Positions 51,301 through 59,241 of a stretch of 64,000 nucleotides of DNA are shown here, in pieces. Each line of letters opens with the position of its first letter. Positions within the stretch are counted from its first letter, which is position 1. The stretch is from JAGQIB01 sp041393395 (GTDB lineage Bacteria > ARS69). Both the position numbers and the translations under genes were made by a program. The DNA is taken from NCBI GenBank assembly GCA_041393395.1, contig JAWKKG010000005.1, forward strand, positions 372,001-436,000, given 5' to 3'. The notes under the pieces are model-generated. The model was not told the DNA's origin. It saw nothing but the letters and a program-made list of their open reading frames with translations, and made no database searches.

Positions 51301-51504
51301 ATGAAGAAGCACACCAAGGTCATCAGCGCCCTGATGCTCGGTCTGACGGTTCTCGCGTCGGCGGCTACGGACGCGGCCGCGTACGGATCGCAGGGCGGAA
51401 GCTGCTTCGATCACGTGAAGGACGCGTTCAACGAGGCCGGCGGCGGTCGCTTCGGCGACGCCATCGACTCGCTGGGCGAGTTCGGCGAGTGCCTCGTCGA
51501 CTAG
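51301..51504 (+). CDS. 67-aa secreted small protein
   Basis: ATG 51301 is chosen because AAAGGAGG precedes it and the product starts with a textbook signal peptide (MKKHTKVISALMLGLTVLAS, cleavage probably after DAAA). The mature part is about 40 residues and acidic, with two cysteines far apart (SCFDHVKDAF and GECLVD), consistent with one disulfide. The frame is open further upstream (to ATG 51181), but the signal peptide argues for 51301. I do not recognise it. A long hairpin follows. Confidence 0.6.
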   Translation: MKKHTKVISALMLGLTVLASAATDAAAYGSQGGSCFDHVKDAFNEAGGGRFGDAIDSLGEFGECLVD

Positions 51505-51520
51505 CCCAGGTTCCAAGGGC

Positions 51521-51550
51521 GGGACCCGGGAGGTGCAACTCCCGGGTCCC
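51521..51550 (+). terminator. Perfect 12-bp hairpin after the 67-aa secreted protein gene
   Basis: GGGACCCGGGAG and CTCCCGGGTCCC form a perfect 12-bp inverted repeat with a 6-nt loop. No T-tract follows, so it may be a terminator of weak class, an RNA-stabilising element or a protein-binding site. Confidence 0.6.
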
Positions 51551-51607
51551 AAGGCCCCTCTCCAAGAAACGAAGACCCTCTGGATCTCCAAAGAAAGGGA
51601 CACCCAA

Positions 51608-52273
51608 ATGTACCGCATTTCCCATCTCATGACCGCGGGGCTCGTCCTGGTCCTCGCGATCGCTCTGAACACCGCGACGACGCCGAACTGGCCGTTCGAG
51701 CCGCCCGTCACGGACCCGGCGTGGCCGGACGACACGGTCAACCCGCCGCCACCGGTCACGGACCCGATCTGGCCCGAGGACCCCGTGGACCCGGTGGATC
51801 CGTGCACGGAGCCCTGGTTCCGCGACGTCGCATCCGTGTGCCGTCCCGTGCCCGAGCCCACCCCGTGCCCCCCGATCCCGCCCATCCCGGACGTGGCGGT
51901 CGTTGCCCGCGGGATCGAGACATGCTGCCACATCGGGCCCTGTACCCCTTCCTGCCGCTCGTGGGTCGAGGAGAAGGAGAACCCGATGAAGTACCCGGTC
52001 GTGTTCGACAACGTCAGCAGCCCGAACGACCACTGGCCCTGGGAGTGCTCGACCTGCGGGTATCCCGCCCAGGGCCGCCGCATTCCCGGCCCCTGCTTCC
52101 CGATTCCGTGGTGGTGCGAGCGGTGCGGGAACTTCAACGAGGGCGTCAGCCGCCGCTTCTTCGACTGGGGTGACCTCTCCAAGTCGATCGAGCCGGATCA
52201 GAACGCGCCAGGATCGCCGGGGCTCCGTAGCGCCCGGGAGGAGCGGATGATCCCGCCTCCCACCGCCGCCTAG
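51608..52273 (+). CDS. Secreted proline- and cysteine-rich protein, unknown
   Basis: The 221-aa protein starts at ATG 51608, which precedes a signal or anchor segment (TAGLVLVLAIALNTA). A duplicated PPVTDPxWPxDxVxP unit follows, then a Cys/Pro-rich region (ETCCHIGPCTPSC) and paired CxxC motifs (WECSTCG and WWCERCG, about 30 residues apart) as in a zinc ribbon. Disulfides or metal binding are likely. Nothing resembles a known family. It shares the Cys-rich secreted character of the genes at 48730 and 49297. Confidence 0.55.
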   Translation: MYRISHLMTAGLVLVLAIALNTATTPNWPFEPPVTDPAWPDDTVNPPPPVTDPIWPEDPVDPVDPCTEPWFRDVASVCRPVPEPTPCPPIPPIPDVAVVARGIETCCHIGPCTPSCRSWVEEKENPMKYPVVFDNVSSPNDHWPWECSTCGYPAQGRRIPGPCFPIPWWCERCGNFNEGVSRRFFDWGDLSKSIEPDQNAPGSPGLRSAREERMIPPPTAA

Positions 52274-52291
52274 AAGTCCCAAGCGTGAGAG

Positions 52292-52319
52292 GGCCCCGGG
52301 GGATTCCGCCCTCGGGGCC
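52292..52319 (+). terminator. 11-bp hairpin after the Pro/Cys-rich gene
   Basis: GGCCCCGGGGG and CCCTCGGGGCC form an 11-bp stem (one G-T pair) with a 6-nt loop. No U-tract follows. Confidence 0.55.
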
Positions 52320-52356
52320 AACAACCTTCCCAACTCTTCCACGGAGGCGGCTCCCC

Positions 52357-52608
52357 ATGAACAAGTACGGCGCCCTGAGCTTCGCCGCCAAGGTCCTGCG
52401 GGACCTGGTCGATCTCGTCGCGGTCATCCAGGCGCAGTCCTCCGACGCGGCCCTCCCGGAGGAACTCCAGGAAGAACTGGAATGCCTCGCCCGCGAAGCC
52501 CACCTGTTCTCGGCGTCCCTTCCGGACGCGATCCTGCGCGAGAGCGTTCTGGTTTCCACGCTGCGGAGCGTCGGAGACGACGCCTTCCGCGACGATCTCC
52601 CGTTCTAG
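52357..52608 (+). CDS. Small acidic helical protein, unknown
   Basis: The 83-aa product starts at ATG 52357 with ACGGAGG 7-8 nt upstream. It is acidic and mostly helical (AKVLRDLVDLVAVIQ, LPEELQEELECLAREAHLF) and ends DDLPF, with no signal peptide, so it is cytosolic. I know no family. It is a separate unit, with a hairpin upstream and an AT-richer gap (52680-52700) before the next gene that could hold a promoter. Confidence 0.5.
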   Translation: MNKYGALSFAAKVLRDLVDLVAVIQAQSSDAALPEELQEELECLAREAHLFSASLPDAILRESVLVSTLRSVGDDAFRDDLPF

Positions 52609-52786
52609 GCGGTCACGGGGCGACTCGGGTACTCGGGACACGTTCCCCCCGAGCCGCTCCGGGAACCGCCGCACCCAGTGCGCTAAGCTTTCTAGTATCC
52701 GGGGCCAGAGGTCACGGATGACACCAAGGAGGGATCGTTCTTTTCGGAGGGCGGTCCCTTTCTCTTTATCAGTAACTCACCCACGT

Positions 52787-52990
52787 ATGTCCAAACCTGT
52801 CTACATCGCGTGGATCGTCCAAGAGTGGAAGGACAAGCAGTCCGGCGAGACGAAGTCCAAGTGGATTCGCCTTGGCGGCGCCTTCGAGAACAAGGACGGA
52901 TCCCTCGCGATCCCGCTGGACGGCAAGATCATCCTCCGCGAACCCGATGAGGGCGCGCCCGAGGATGTTGAAGTCCCCGCCGGACAGTAG
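52787..52990 (+). CDS. 67-aa small cytosolic protein, paralogue A (AFENKDGS type)
   Basis: This product starts at ATG 52787. Its core is KSKWIRLGGAFENKDGS followed by GKIILREP. It is clearly related to the next gene's product (same W, G, F, NKDGS, LD, GK and L.EP positions). Small proteins with an 'AF..KDG.....LD.LP..GK..L.E' pattern are, from memory, frequent on plasmids and integrative elements, but I know no assigned function. The long leader carries two purine-rich Shine-Dalgarno-like sites and a possible GGGATCG/CGGTCCC hairpin. Confidence 0.55.
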   Translation: MSKPVYIAWIVQEWKDKQSGETKSKWIRLGGAFENKDGSLAIPLDGKIILREPDEGAPEDVEVPAGQ

Positions 52991-53020
52991 TCCCCCACCA
53001 CACAATCAAGGAGGTGTCTC

Positions 53021-53224
53021 GTGCCTCACGAGATTCACCGGATCGCGTATGCGGTCACGGATCCGCCGGCGAACGCCCCGAAGGAGGCCAAGGCTCGGTG
53101 GGCCAAGGCCGGCGTGACGTTCCAGAACAAGGACGGTTCGGAGACCGTGCTGCTCGACACGCTTCCCATCTCCGGGAAGCTCGTGCTGCAGGAGCCCAAG
53201 TCCGAGGAGGAGTCTGCCGAGTGA
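53021..53224 (+). CDS. 67-aa small cytosolic protein, paralogue B
   Basis: This product starts at GTG 53021 with AAGGAGG 6 nt upstream. It aligns with the previous gene: KARWAKAGVTFQNKDGS, then LLDTLPISGKLVLQEP, and keeps a TLPIS insertion that paralogue A lacks. Tandem duplication followed by divergence is the simplest reading. Its stop overlaps the next gene's GTG start. Cytosolic, function unknown. Confidence 0.6.
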   Translation: MPHEIHRIAYAVTDPPANAPKEAKARWAKAGVTFQNKDGSETVLLDTLPISGKLVLQEPKSEEESAE

Positions 53225-53514
53225 ACACGTCACCGTCGCGTGACGCCCGCTTCGGTCTCAAGGACCAGGAGATCCCCCTCGACGATCCGCAGTCGCGTTT
53301 CCGCTTCCAGAAGCCCTTCGTTTCCACGAAGGGCGCCCTTTCCACGTTCGGGCCCGAGTTCCTCTTCGCGTGCCTGCTCGAGCTCCAGGCCAAGGCCGCG
53401 GAGCACAACGGCCTCGACTACCTGCAGGTGTTCGAGACGCCGGAGGGGCTGCCCAACCTGTGGTTCATCGAGGACGGGCAGGTCGTCACCGCCCTGCTTC
53501 CTGAAGAGTACTGA
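53221..53514 (+). CDS. 97-aa protein, unknown
   Basis: GTG 53221 overlaps the stop of paralogue B (GTGA), so it is translationally coupled; GAGGAGG lies upstream. The product has a polar start, a helical middle (FLFACLLELQAKAAEHNGLD) and a beta-rich end (LQVFETPEGLPNLWFIEDG). It has no signal or metal motif. Coupling suggests it works with the duplicated 67-aa proteins. I know no family. A terminator follows at 53556. Confidence 0.55.
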   Translation: MNTSPSRDARFGLKDQEIPLDDPQSRFRFQKPFVSTKGALSTFGPEFLFACLLELQAKAAEHNGLDYLQVFETPEGLPNLWFIEDGQVVTALLPEEY

Positions 53515-53555
53515 CCGCACCTTCTCACAGTGGCCGGATCATCCGGCCCGATCCT

Positions 53556-53586
53556 GGGGCGATCCGCGCACAGCGGTCGCCCCTTT
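53556..53586 (+). terminator. Intrinsic terminator
   Basis: GGGGCGATCCGC and GCGGTCGCCCC pair with a single bulged base and a 5-nt loop, followed by TTTCTC. A perfect 7-bp repeat, GGCCGGA-tca-TCCGGCC (53532-53548), lies just before it. Confidence 0.8.
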
Positions 53587-53622
53587 CTCATGTTCGTCCG
53601 CCTCACGAGGCAAGGAGGCACC

Positions 53623-54159
53623 ATGGACGTCTACTGCGCCAAGTGTGCAGAGCCCTGGGACTACTACGGGCTTCTGCACGGTGGCGACATGGAGCCGGAC
53701 GAGGCGCAGCGTTTCCGCCGCGGCGAGGGCTGCCCTTGCTGCCACTTCGGAACGACCTGCACCACGTGCGCCGGCGGTGGTCGCTACGAGGAGCGATCGA
53801 GCTGCCGGCTGTGCTTCGGCAAGGGCATCATGCTCGGCTGGAGCCCGGACCGCTCTGTCGGCCGCCTTCAAGCCGGCCACTGGTACGTCGGCTACGAGCC
53901 GAACGTCCACACCGTGGCCCACGCCGAGATCGTCCGTCCGGAACGAGGCTTCGAGTCTCGCGACGGGCACGTGCGCCAGGCGTGGCTCCGCTGCCCCGAC
54001 GCAGACGAGCATCCCGTCTGTCCCGACTGCAGCGGCGACGGCCGCTTCCGAACAACCAAGGACCCCGAGGACCTCGCGTTCGAGGCCGCGGTATCCGAGA
54101 CCGAGGCCTCCGACGAGGATCCCTACCTGATCCTGAAGCGTCGGGGCCTGGAACCCTAG
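53623..54159 (+). CDS. DnaJ-type zinc-finger protein without J domain
   Basis: The 178-aa product starts at ATG 53623 with AAGGAGG just upstream. It carries DnaJ-style CxxCxGxG repeats: CTTCAGGG, CRLCFGKG and later CPDCSGDG, plus CAKC near the start and CPCCHFG. No J domain (HPD motif) or DnaJ C-terminal domain is present. Such free-standing zinc domains bind unfolded protein or nucleic acid; here the role is unknown. It is followed 8 nt later by another small gene, probably co-transcribed. Confidence 0.65.
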   Translation: MDVYCAKCAEPWDYYGLLHGGDMEPDEAQRFRRGEGCPCCHFGTTCTTCAGGGRYEERSSCRLCFGKGIMLGWSPDRSVGRLQAGHWYVGYEPNVHTVAHAEIVRPERGFESRDGHVRQAWLRCPDADEHPVCPDCSGDGRFRTTKDPEDLAFEAAVSETEASDEDPYLILKRRGLEP

Positions 54160-54167
54160 GAGAGGCC

Positions 54168-54512
54168 ATGCTCCACGAGAGACGCAGGTTCCACGTCGCC
54201 GACGTTGAGGGCGTCTACGACCTCTGCGAGAAGCTCACCCAGCATACCTGGACCCTCTGCACCGGCTTCCGGCTGCGCGCCGAGGGCCAGACGCTTCTCT
54301 TCCTCAACGACAGCACCAGCGAAGACGGAGCTCAGGAGTACGCCGTCTTCGCCGGCGATCGCCAGGTGGAGTCCATCACCTTCGGGTGGTGCACTCTCGA
54401 GCGCGCCGAGGAGCTGGTCTGCCAGGTGCTTGACGGCCGAGTGGTCGACATGGGCTCGTTCGAGCTTCGGCTCGACGAAAGCCCCGATCACGTCTGCCAC
54501 CTATGCCGGTAG
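54168..54512 (+). CDS. 114-aa protein, unknown, last gene before BREX
   Basis: ATG 54168 follows TAGGAGAGG. The product is soluble, alternating helix and strand (VADVEGVYDLCEKL, FRLRAEGQTLLFLNDS, SITFGWCTLERAEELV), and ends in HVCHLC. I recognise no family. It lies 8 nt downstream of the zinc-finger gene, and its stop codon is inside the 5' arm of the terminator. It is convergent with brxL. Confidence 0.55.
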   Translation: MLHERRRFHVADVEGVYDLCEKLTQHTWTLCTGFRLRAEGQTLLFLNDSTSEDGAQEYAVFAGDRQVESITFGWCTLERAEELVCQVLDGRVVDMGSFELRLDESPDHVCHLCR

Positions 54513-54539
54513 CCGCCCACATCCGTGGGCGGCTTTCTT
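54511..54539 (+). terminator. Intrinsic terminator between the small-gene run and BREX
   Basis: AGCCGCCCAC and GTGGGCGGCT form a perfect 10-bp stem with a 4-nt loop, followed by TTCTT. The remaining gap to brxL (54540-54655) holds a small GGGCC-GCAA-GGCCC hairpin (54592-54605) that could serve brxL transcription, and no gene. Confidence 0.88.
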
Positions 54540-54655
54540 GCGTGACTTTGGCTCACCTGCTAGTGCTTTCATCGGCGGCAGCCAAGAGACCGGGCCGCAA
54601 GGCCCCCAGCGGGCGAGGCCAGGAGGTCAACCCAATCCGTGCTCCAGCCCCTTCG

Positions 54656-56698
54656 TCAGTTCATCCCCAGGGCCTTAAACGCCGCCTGGCGGAGGTCACC
54701 GTAGAATACGGGGTCAACCTGCTCCAGGACGTCCGGACTCACCTCGAGGAATTGCCGCTTGTTCTCGATGGGGATCAGGGCGCGTTTCGCTCCGTTGTCC
54801 ATGGCCACTTGAAGCGGCTCCGTCAGCGACCTCGCGGCCTTGATGTTCCCCTGGATGCTCATATCTCCCAGCACGAGAAGCCCTGGCTGGGGTGGCGCCT
54901 TCCGCAGGATAGAATACGCAGCTACAAAGAACGCCACCCCAACCTCCGCGGCCACCTTGTTCCCGAGAAGATCGATCACTTCCACATGGAAGTCCGAAGT
55001 GTCTACCTCTCGGCCGATCCCAAACGAGGTCTTGTTCGCCAGCAGAAAACTGAACGCGCGACTGACCGACTCCTTCATGTCGCCTGAGAGTCCCCCCGCC
55101 GGCTTGAGCTTGCCCGTTCCCGAAGAGGTACTCACCTCCATCCGATACAGACCCACGGTTCCATCCCCGCTCACCGATGCCGTGTATACCGTCCCTGGAG
55201 GTAATGGCTCTGCTGAGATCAGATCTCGCCCGCCCTGCTCGGGTATGCCGACGAACTTCTCCTCTCCAGACTCGTTCACTAGATAGCTGAACGAGGTCTG
55301 GTAGTACTCGAAGGATCCCATCTTCTTGAGCTGCTCCTTCACACGACGGCGGCCCTCCAGAGCAAACGCCAGGAGCTCCTCCATGTCTTCCTGAGATACC
55401 TGCCCGTGCGGATGGAGGATCTTCACCAGACCTGAGACTGTTCGTCGTACCGCCTTTCGGTCGCGAGCGTTCAGATGCGAGCCCAAAGCGAAGTGGTGGT
55501 CAATGGCCTCAGTGAAGTTGTGCTTGCGCAGGTCTCGGAGAGCCTCAGCGAGGTAATCGACGACGAAACCGTAGTGATCCGTGAAGTGCTCATTCCGCAT
55601 CTTCGGCACTTCCCACCCCGGCAAGTAAAAGTGCAGCCTGTCGATAAACGCCATGTCGTCACGAATAACGTCCGGCATGGGCGCAAACAGATGCCCCGTC
55701 TGGACCATCACGTCCACGGGCTGTTGCGTGTTACCGAACATCGCGATGCTGGCGTACCCGGCCATCGCCTCCTGTCCGCGCTGGAACTGCCCAGACTCGC
55801 AGTAGGTCTTCATCATCGTAATGACTTCCTTCGGCATCTTCTGAAGGTCGCCGACCTCGTCGAAGCCGATGGCATCCCAGATCTGGACCATGCCCTTATA
55901 GCGCCCCTGCTGCTGCCCAAAGAGATTGGCCACCGTCGTCGGCCCAGTAAGCAGCGCCGAATACGGCGACAGCTCTTGGACCGCATAGCTCTTGCCCGTC
56001 CCTCGGGGACCGAGCTCCACCAAGTTGAAGTTCCGCTCGCACAGTGGGATGAGGCGAGTCAGGAAGAGGAGCTTCAGCCGCCGCTCCATGACGGCCGGCT
56101 CGTAGCCCATGCTCCGCACCATGAGATCGAGCCACTCATCCGTGGTGAGTTCGGGCCGCACACTCCGATACTCCTCGAGATCAAAGGTCGCGAGCTGGAT
56201 CGGTGTGAGCTTGTCGATCCAAAATGGGTGCTTGCCCCGGGTTTCCTCGTCGTACTCGAAGCGCATGTCCACCTGTGCCCAGATGCCGCCGGTGAGCAGC
56301 CGGTCGAAGTCGCGAACGTAGTGGTCGGGCACGTGAACGTACTTGTGCCCGAAGTTCGTGACCTCCGCCCAGTATTGCGAGTCGACCAGCCGCACCTTCA
56401 CCTTGTCGATGAACGTATGCTTACCCGCCTCCTTCACCTTGCTCTGCGCCTTGGTACTCTCATCAGGCCGGATATAGTTCTCCGCCAGCGTGTCATTCAC
56501 GACCTGAAGCCCCATCTGGATGGCCATCTCGTCGCTGGAAGCGCAGTACTTGCCGAGCAGGTACTCGAGCACAAAGACCGGAACATTCGCACCCACCTTG
56601 ACCTTGCGGACTAGGTCCTTCCGTACCACCCTACCGGCAAAGACTCGGTTGACCTTGTCGTCGAGAAGGTCTCTTCTCGGTGCCTGCTCATTGCTCAT
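54656..56698 (-). CDS. brxL: BREX protein BrxL (AAA+ with Lon-like C-terminal domain)
   Basis: The 680-aa protein is the last gene of the BREX operon. The N-terminal domain (LLDDKVNRVFAGRVVRKDLV) is typical of BrxL. The AAA+ motor has Walker A GPRGTGKSYA (230-237) and a Walker B-like WDAIGFDEVGD. The C-terminal ~200 residues are Lon-protease-like (SGDMKESVSRAFSFLLANKT, LGDMSIQGNIKAARS). The positions aligned with Lon's catalytic Ser and Lys appear to be Glu and Thr, so proteolysis is unlikely. BrxL is a DNA-binding ring ATPase needed to block phage replication. ATG 56698 is chosen (GGGGA upstream); TTG 56704 overlaps the pglZ stop. Confidence 0.93.
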   Translation of the reverse strand: MSNEQAPRRDLLDDKVNRVFAGRVVRKDLVRKVKVGANVPVFVLEYLLGKYCASSDEMAIQMGLQVVNDTLAENYIRPDESTKAQSKVKEAGKHTFIDKVKVRLVDSQYWAEVTNFGHKYVHVPDHYVRDFDRLLTGGIWAQVDMRFEYDEETRGKHPFWIDKLTPIQLATFDLEEYRSVRPELTTDEWLDLMVRSMGYEPAVMERRLKLLFLTRLIPLCERNFNLVELGPRGTGKSYAVQELSPYSALLTGPTTVANLFGQQQGRYKGMVQIWDAIGFDEVGDLQKMPKEVITMMKTYCESGQFQRGQEAMAGYASIAMFGNTQQPVDVMVQTGHLFAPMPDVIRDDMAFIDRLHFYLPGWEVPKMRNEHFTDHYGFVVDYLAEALRDLRKHNFTEAIDHHFALGSHLNARDRKAVRRTVSGLVKILHPHGQVSQEDMEELLAFALEGRRRVKEQLKKMGSFEYYQTSFSYLVNESGEEKFVGIPEQGGRDLISAEPLPPGTVYTASVSGDGTVGLYRMEVSTSSGTGKLKPAGGLSGDMKESVSRAFSFLLANKTSFGIGREVDTSDFHVEVIDLLGNKVAAEVGVAFFVAAYSILRKAPPQPGLLVLGDMSIQGNIKAARSLTEPLQVAMDNGAKRALIPIENKRQFLEVSPDVLEQVDPVFYGDLRQAAFKALGMN

Positions 56699-56700
56699 GG

Positions 56701-59241
56701 TCAAATCCCCAGCTTGACGGGAAGCTCGTCAGATTGGTCCAGGACCGCGTCGGTCGCCGGGTCCAAGATCAAGACGCGCACGGAGGTACAGTCGGCGCGA
56801 GTGAGCATCATTCCCACGTTGGCCTCAGTGTTCGCGCGTACGTGAAGGACACCACTCGTGCGGTCGAGATCGCCCCCGATCGCCATCCCTGCATGGCCCA
56901 CCAGTTCGTCCCCCGAGACAAGTACCACCCGTAGCGCCACAGGCTCGGACTCAAAAAGGTCTCCGGCAACGACCACACGCACGCCAAACGTCCGGTTCGT
57001 AAGCTTGTCGGGGAGGCCATGTAGCTGCGCGACCTTGCCCGTGGGTCTCTCCGCGTCCGCAACCGGCATCCGCAAGCTCAAAACAGGGATCACGAGCTCC
57101 TGGAGACTTGTGCCGCCGTGGTGATACGTCAGCCCGCCACCGGACTTAAAGACGCCCAATCCCGTGGGGAACACGAAGTCGAGGTCCGTCTCGTAGCCTA
57201 GCTCGGCCCCCGACACTCGCACAGTTCCGGGAGGGGTAGTGCCGCCATGACCGATCCAGCACCGGCGATGAAGTTCTACCGTATCGCCGCCTGGGCTGTC
57301 GGTCTTCATGTCGTCGTCCTTGCGAATGGCGAACTGTTGACCATGATCGGCGGTGACGACGAAGTTCTCGACTCCGGCCGAAGCAAGCTTGCGGATGGCG
57401 CGGGCGACATTGCCAATGACCCCGTCCATGGCCGCACGCGCCGTGAGCTCGTCGACGTTTTCGCCTAGTGCATCGATCTCTTGCGACCGCACGACTACCA
57501 GGGACGCCTTCTCAATTGCCTTCAGCAACTTCGATGGAGACGTGCTCAGCAGCTTGCCGAGCTGCATGTCAATGACGTCTGGAACCCTTGCCTTGAGGAG
57601 CTTGAGGCGCTCACTAAGGTTAGACATGACAGTGCCGTCGATGCTGACGGCGAGCTTCTTCTTGTGTTGGACCACAGAGAAGGAGGCAGACGCGCCGGGC
57701 AACAGCGCGGCCATACCAACTGGGGTGATGGTCGGCAAAGCAGCGATCGCAGGTCGGATTGTGAGGTCCTTGGCGCCTCCGAGCTGATGGGCCAACTCGA
57801 CACCCATCTCGAAGCGCATAGCGTCGACGACGAAGTAGGCTACTCGACCACCCATCGTCTGCACCACATCGGGATAGATGCTCGTCTGGTGCAGCGCGCT
57901 GGACACCGCCCATGCGTTTTCGGCGAGGACCCTGCCAAAGGCGTCCGCCATGCTCTTGAGCAACTCTTCGTGCTCTCGCCGGACTACGGCGAGGGCTTTC
58001 TCGGCTTCCGGTTCCTCGTCCATCTTGGCGACCCAGGCTTCAAGGCGGCGCTGGCGTGCATCGACGTGGAACCACCCATCCTCGCCCGCGTAGGCTTGTA
58101 CCCACTTTGCCGGATTGCCGTTGGTCCCGCCGAGGCCAGAGCGCGCCTTCTCGGTCTCGCTGCCGAGCTCTACCATCAGCCGGCACGCTTCCCATTGGGA
58201 CTGCCGACCCACATCGCGGTCGACCCAGAAGCTTCGGCTGCGCCCCGCCACGATACCAAGCGCCTTCTTGTACTCTCGCTCACAGATGAGCTCGCCGGCG
58301 TATGCCAGCAACGCTCGCTCCTCGAAGCGAAACGTGTCGATGTTGCCGAGGTGGCAGGCATCGATCTTCGCCTTGCCAATGCCGAGGTCGGCTTCGACCT
58401 TGTTGGCGAGGACCACATAGCGCTCTGCATTGCCGCGCCGAAGGCTTTCCGCCACATCCCGGAGGCGCTCGACGTGTTCTTTGCTTGGGGGCTCGGGCAC
58501 CATGGACACCGACTGTGGCGGTTCGCATTCTAGGTCCGAGCGGAACTCACCGACCAGCACGTAGCGGAGTAGCTTCTCTCGTGCCTCCTTGACCGAGGTG
58601 TTGTCGGGCACGAGCAGACCGAGACGAGCCTCGATGAGCTTGAAGAGCTCTACCGCCGCGTCCCTTTCGACGACAATCTGGTCCTTGACATCGTCTGCCA
58701 GCCACCGGGCGATGAGCGCTTCGCTCTGAGCGCCACCGAAGATGGTGTATAGCACCGAGGCAGACGCACCTTCTTCTCCCTGGTGAAGGAACGAGACGAT
58801 ATCGTCGTAACCGACGCTCGCGGGCCGAAGCATCTCGTCGATCTGCCCGTCGGTGAAGCGCTTGCGCAGGACGTTGAGTGCAAGTCGCTTGAGCTGGGGC
58901 TCATAGGGAGTGCCGCTCTTTTCCAGCTCCATCAGAACAGATGCCTGCCGGTCCCGCTCGACGCCTGGAAGATAAACGAGCAATGGTTCGGGCTTGTCGA
59001 GCTCCGCGATGGGCTCGACCGCGTTCCGCAATGCGAAGAACGAACCCTCGTGCCGAGCAACGAAGCTCAGGCGATCTTTCACGAAGACGCGTGGCAGACC
59101 TCCGAACCCGGTGCCGGCCTCCTTCAGCTCCCGATCGAAGAACGACCCGAACTCGCGACGCGGATCGTAGAAGACCACGATGCCGCGCTTCTTCAGCATG
59201 TCGTCGAGTTGTCCGCAAAGGTAGTCGTGGAACGGATGCAT
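56701..59241 (-). CDS. pglZ: BREX protein PglZ (alkaline-phosphatase superfamily)
   Basis: The 846-aa protein has a variable N-terminal half (VVFYDPRREF at the start). The phosphatase-superfamily core has metal and nucleophile motifs: YFVVDAMRFEMG (Asp473), ALPTITPVGMAALLPG (Thr504 or Thr506 as candidate nucleophile), FVVTADHGQQF (Asp632-His633) and YHHGGTSLQELVIPVL. All look intact. PglZ is required for both BREX methylation and phage restriction and acts with PglX. Its start overlaps the pglX stop by one base (TGATG). Confidence 0.95.
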   Translation of the reverse strand: MHPFHDYLCGQLDDMLKKRGIVVFYDPRREFGSFFDRELKEAGTGFGGLPRVFVKDRLSFVARHEGSFFALRNAVEPIAELDKPEPLLVYLPGVERDRQASVLMELEKSGTPYEPQLKRLALNVLRKRFTDGQIDEMLRPASVGYDDIVSFLHQGEEGASASVLYTIFGGAQSEALIARWLADDVKDQIVVERDAAVELFKLIEARLGLLVPDNTSVKEAREKLLRYVLVGEFRSDLECEPPQSVSMVPEPPSKEHVERLRDVAESLRRGNAERYVVLANKVEADLGIGKAKIDACHLGNIDTFRFEERALLAYAGELICEREYKKALGIVAGRSRSFWVDRDVGRQSQWEACRLMVELGSETEKARSGLGGTNGNPAKWVQAYAGEDGWFHVDARQRRLEAWVAKMDEEPEAEKALAVVRREHEELLKSMADAFGRVLAENAWAVSSALHQTSIYPDVVQTMGGRVAYFVVDAMRFEMGVELAHQLGGAKDLTIRPAIAALPTITPVGMAALLPGASASFSVVQHKKKLAVSIDGTVMSNLSERLKLLKARVPDVIDMQLGKLLSTSPSKLLKAIEKASLVVVRSQEIDALGENVDELTARAAMDGVIGNVARAIRKLASAGVENFVVTADHGQQFAIRKDDDMKTDSPGGDTVELHRRCWIGHGGTTPPGTVRVSGAELGYETDLDFVFPTGLGVFKSGGGLTYHHGGTSLQELVIPVLSLRMPVADAERPTGKVAQLHGLPDKLTNRTFGVRVVVAGDLFESEPVALRVVLVSGDELVGHAGMAIGGDLDRTSGVLHVRANTEANVGMMLTRADCTSVRVLILDPATDAVLDQSDELPVKLGI

